64,000 nucleotides of DNA, from positions 89,077-153,076 of the forward strand of contig NZ_FZNQ01000007.1 of the NCBI RefSeq assembly GCF_900188065.1, given 5' to 3'. The position numbers and the translations under genes are program-made. This document shows, piece after piece, positions 61,623-64,000 of the stretch; position 1 is the stretch's first letter; each line of letters starts with the position of its first letter. Source of the stretch: Halorubrum vacuolatum (GTDB lineage Archaea; Halobacteriota; Halobacteria; Halobacteriales; Haloferacaceae). The notes under the pieces are model-generated. The model made no database searches. It had not been told where the DNA came from and saw nothing but the letters and a program-made list of their open reading frames with translations.

Positions 61623-63059
61623 ATGCTTCGGCGTCTCCTGCTCGGCTGCAGCTCGGTCGGATATGCGCTCGTCGAGCGCGTCCGTGAGGCGCCCGGCGAG
61701 CTCTATGCGGTGACCGACGACACCGGGTGGACGTCCACGCTTCGGGACGAGAACGTCGTCACCGCGGAGGCGGACCCGACCGATCCGAGCGTGTATCCGG
61801 ACGCCGCCGACGTCGTGCTGATCGCCGACGCCGACCCGGCCCGGAACGTCGCGGCCGCGGCGGCCGCCCGCCGACGCTACCCGAACGCGATGATCGTCGC
61901 GCACGTCGGGACGGCTCCACGCCCCGAGCACCGTGACGCGTTGCGAGCCACGGCGGATCGGCTGCTCGACCCGGCCGAGGCGCTCGAAGCGCGCGTGCTT
62001 CACGCCGTCGACGACGATTCGGGAAATCGGCCGGTTCGGCTCCTCGAGACGCTGCGTGACCTCTCTGGGCCGCTTTTGATCGTCGCACACGACAACCCCG
62101 ACCCGGACGCCATCGCGAGCGCGTTCGGCCTCGCCCGGATCGCCGAGGCCGTCGGCGTCCCCGCGGACCGGGTCCACGGCGGCGAGATCGCTCATCAGGA
62201 GAACCGGGCGCTCGTCAACCTGCTCGATCTGGACCTCCGGACCTTCGATGACGTCGTTGTCGACGAGTACGACGGGATCGCGCTCGTCGACCACTCACGC
62301 GCCGGGATCAACGACGGGCTTCCGGAGGGGACCCCGGTCGACATCGTGATCGACCACCATCCGCCCCGTGGACCGGTCGCGGGCCGATTCATCGACGTCC
62401 GACCGGCGCTCGGCTCGACGAGCACGTTGATTCAGGAGTACCTTTCACGGCTCGCGATCGAGCCGGACGAGCGGCTCGCGACGGCGCTGCTGTACGGCAT
62501 TCGGATCGACACGAAGGATCTCACCCGCGAGACCACCCCGCAGGACATCGAGGCGGCCGCCGAACTCGTGCCGTTCGCCGACGAGTCGGTCCTTCGACGC
62601 GTCGAAAGCCCCAGCGTGACCCCCGAGACGCTCCGGGTGTTGGCGCGGGCGATCGAGCGCCGGGACGTTCGCGGCTCGATCGTCGCCTCCTGTGTCGGCG
62701 AGATCGGCGACCGCGACGCGCTCGCGCAGGCGGCCGAACGGCTGCTCGACATCGAGGACGTCACCGTCACCTTCGTCTACGGCTACATGGACGGGACGAT
62801 CTTCGGGTCGGCGCGGTCCCGCGGGGCCGACGTCGACGTCGGCGAACTGCTTCGGGAGGCGTTAGATCCCATCGGCTCGGCCGGCGGGCACGCGAACATG
62901 GCCGGCGCGCAGGTGCCGCTCGGGATCCTCTCGGACGTGGCGGCCGACGAGTCGCTCCCGGAGGTCGTCGCCGAGGCCATCTCCGAGCGGTTCTTCGAGG
63001 CGGTCCGCGATCCGCCTGCGGCGCCGACCGGGGCGGATTCGCCGTTTTCGACGGAGTAG
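61623..63059 (+). CDS. TrkA-N domain fused to a DHH/DHHA1 phosphoesterase
   Basis: The 478-residue protein starts with a short Rossmann (TrkA-N-like) domain: LLLGCSSVGYALVERV, YAVTDDTGWTS and VVLIADADPARNV (about 1-125). The DHH part follows: LIVAHDNPDPDAIASAFGLA (about 157-176), GIALVDHSRAGIND, VDIVIDHHPPRGP (about 239-251) and the DHHA1 signature GSAGGHANMAGAQVP near 425. Such archaeal proteins resemble nanoRNase/cyclic-dinucleotide phosphodiesterases; the nucleotide-sensing front could control activity. TATA-like gcgttttttg lies about 28 bases before the ATG. A 24-base tandem repeat spans its stop. Confidence 0.87.
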   Translation: MLRRLLLGCSSVGYALVERVREAPGELYAVTDDTGWTSTLRDENVVTAEADPTDPSVYPDAADVVLIADADPARNVAAAAAARRRYPNAMIVAHVGTAPRPEHRDALRATADRLLDPAEALEARVLHAVDDDSGNRPVRLLETLRDLSGPLLIVAHDNPDPDAIASAFGLARIAEAVGVPADRVHGGEIAHQENRALVNLLDLDLRTFDDVVVDEYDGIALVDHSRAGINDGLPEGTPVDIVIDHHPPRGPVAGRFIDVRPALGSTSTLIQEYLSRLAIEPDERLATALLYGIRIDTKDLTRETTPQDIEAAAELVPFADESVLRRVESPSVTPETLRVLARAIERRDVRGSIVASCVGEIGDRDALAQAAERLLDIEDVTVTFVYGYMDGTIFGSARSRGADVDVGELLREALDPIGSAGGHANMAGAQVPLGILSDVAADESLPEVVAEAISERFFEAVRDPPAAPTGADSPFSTE

Positions 63060-63097
63060 CCGACGCCGTTTTCGACGGAGTAGCCGACGCCGTTTTT
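63041..63097. repeat. 24-base tandem repeat across the DHH gene stop
   Basis: GCCGTTTTCGACGGAGTAGC begins each 24-base unit at 63041 and 63065, and a partial third copy starts at 63089. The first unit contains the TAG stop (63057-63059). The array reaches to within four bases of the convergent guaA glutaminase gene end (63101). Confidence 0.95.
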
Positions 63098-63100
63098 CGG

Positions 63101-63655
63101 TTACCGCTCCTCACAGATCGCGACGAAGTTCTCGAAGACCTCCTCGCCGCGTTCGGTGTGGGCCACCTCGGGGTGCCACTGGACGCCGTAGAGGCCCGCC
63201 TCCACGTTCGACATCGCCTCGATCCCACAGACGTCGCTCGTCGCGGTGTGGGTGAACCCCTCAGGGAGTTCCTTCACCTCGTCGGCGTGGGAGGCCCACA
63301 CCCGGGTCTCGGGCGCGAGCGAGCCGATGAGCGGGTCGTCCTCGTCGACGATCTCCACGTCGACGTCGGCGTAGCCGCCGTAATCGCCGGGGCCGACCTC
63401 GCCGCCCGACTCTACCGCGACGAGTTGCATCCCGAGACAGATCCCGAGGACGGGCGCGTCGCCCGCGAGGTAGTCGGGGGCGTTGCCGACGCGGTCCATG
63501 TCGGGGCCGCCCGAGAGGACGACGCCGTCGGCGTCGACCTCCTCGGCGGGGGTGTCGGCGTCGATGATCTCCGTGTCGACGCCCATGTCACGGAGTGCGC
63601 GGTGCTCGAGGTGGGTGAACTGGCCGTGGAGGTCGACCACGACGATCCGGGTCAT
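63101..63655 (-). CDS. guaAA: GMP synthase glutaminase subunit (class I amidotransferase)
   Basis: The 184-residue protein is the separate glutaminase subunit of archaeal GMP synthase; it releases ammonia from glutamine for the ATP-pyrophosphatase subunit, which is not in the window. It has VVLSGGPDMDRVGN, the nucleophile Cys73 in LGICLGMQLVA and the catalytic His-Glu in YGVQWHPEVAHTERGEE. The ATG at 63655 (MTRIVVVDLHGQF) fits the family, with a T-rich TATA-like GCTTTTTGTG (63679-63688) 24-33 bases upstream; the in-frame start at 63700 is ignored. Confidence 0.94.
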   Translation of the reverse strand: MTRIVVVDLHGQFTHLEHRALRDMGVDTEIIDADTPAEEVDADGVVLSGGPDMDRVGNAPDYLAGDAPVLGICLGMQLVAVESGGEVGPGDYGGYADVDVEIVDEDDPLIGSLAPETRVWASHADEVKELPEGFTHTATSDVCGIEAMSNVEAGLYGVQWHPEVAHTERGEEVFENFVAICEER

Positions 63656-64000
63656 GCCGGCGGTTGGACGGTGCGACACAAAAAGCGCTCGGAAGGACAC
63701 CGCAGGGATATGGTCGGTTGTGGTTCCCTCATGCCTATTTGATCCACATATGTGGATCGAAACGGGGTGCTGGCCGCGGTTTATATACTCCCGTTTCGGT
63801 CCGCATACCGCGTCTATGGGCCCGGTCTGGATCCGTTGGAATCCGCTCCTTCAGACATCCTCCCGCCTGGCTCCGTTGAAACATCCGCAGATCTGACACG
63901 AGCGGCGTGCTGACTCGATGGAAACGCTGCTACTCCATGAGAGCGTGACACAAGACATGGGGCGCAAGAGACCGACCTGTATTCCGTGCCACAGAGCACG
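63656..64000. other. Intergenic end of the window with palindrome and promoter
   Basis: After the guaAA promoter this stretch holds a perfect 18-base palindrome (63741-63758), a TATA box on the plus strand (GGTTTATATACTCC, 63778-63791) and, 25-30 bases later, an ATG at 63816 opening a 26-codon frame (MGPVWIRWNPLLQTSSRLAP at its start, stop at 63894). A real small protein, a leader or a non-coding transcript are all possible. No gene is recognised between 63897 and 64000. Confidence 0.5.
63741..63758. promoter_or_regulatory. 18-base perfect palindrome upstream of a plus-strand TATA box
   Basis: GATCCACATATGTGGATC is identical on both strands. It ends 20 bases before the TATA box at 63779 and also lies about 85 bases upstream of guaAA. 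The position upstream of TATA suits an activator site for the rightward promoter. Confidence 0.55.

Noticed and set aside
63801..64000. Start of an rRNA operon after the TATA box at 63779
   Set aside because: The text to position 64000 shows no recognisable 16S start or processing stem, so this cannot be supported.

Overview
The window comes from a halophilic archaeon (class Halobacteria). Base composition is GC-rich, the predicted proteins are strongly acidic, and most genes have a TATA-like box (TTTATA, CTTTTA, GTTAAT types) about 25-35 bases before the start codon, as expected for leaderless haloarchaeal mRNAs. Diagnostic archaeal or haloarchaeal genes include radA, hel308, a KEOPS Cgi121 subunit, purO, GTP cyclohydrolase III, ADP-forming acetyl-CoA synthetase, a HalX response regulator and a folC-folP fusion. 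The layout is that of a conserved chromosomal backbone; no integrated element, rRNA operon or CRISPR array was seen. I cannot fix the genus from sequence alone.

Region by region. 0-9 kb: a winged-helix regulator next to a truncated membrane gene, a KaiC-like ATPase divergent from a HalX response regulator, a RecJ-like DHH nuclease, the metY-metX pair for methionine or homocysteine synthesis, two C2H2-like mini zinc proteins, and a GTP cyclohydrolase III/glycosyltransferase pair. 9-20 kb: uncharacterised haloarchaeal proteins, CstA, an ArsA-type ATPase, PurO, tRNA-Gln(CTG), the cgi121-hel308 pair and threonine synthase; a structured repeat lies between hel308 and thrC. 20-32 kb: a class V aminotransferase, a DUF2157 membrane protein, hemL, an ammonium transporter fused to a PII protein, radA, an ACT-domain regulator and mutS. 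32-46 kb: a frameshifted DUF502 gene, a Tat lipoprotein, a phosphohexomutase, hisI, DUF92 and a cis-prenyltransferase, a phosphate transporter, purNH-purB, a universal stress protein, a methyltransferase and a second lipoprotein. 46-64 kb: a flippase, the proC-proB-proA operon, an autoregulated-looking DNA-binding protein, small zinc proteins, an M24 peptidase, DUF5995, a DapA-family aldolase, a repeat-rich gap with a possible IS200/IS605 end, a BioD/DRTGG protein with ADP-forming acyl-CoA synthetase, folCP, a TrkA-N/DHH protein and the GMP synthase glutaminase subunit.

Together the genes cover purine synthesis (PurO, PurN-PurH fusion, PurB, GuaA glutaminase), proline, threonine, methionine, histidine, tetrapyrrole and folate synthesis, nitrogen uptake, and DNA repair. 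PurO explains why the PurH-like protein can lack its own IMP cyclohydrolase domain.

The most unusual signals are (1) the Amt-PII fusion in which both T-loop tyrosines are replaced (W at the Tyr46 position, F at the Tyr51 position); (2) a recurrent pattern of short tandem repeats lying exactly across stop codons of at least five genes, plus in-frame tandem repeats inside hisI, mutS and a methyltransferase; (3) a single-base frameshift in DUF502; (4) structured, promoter-bearing intergenic regions near amt/radA and thrC/hel308; and (5) a possible orphan IS605-type right end. No wholly new multi-gene system was identified.
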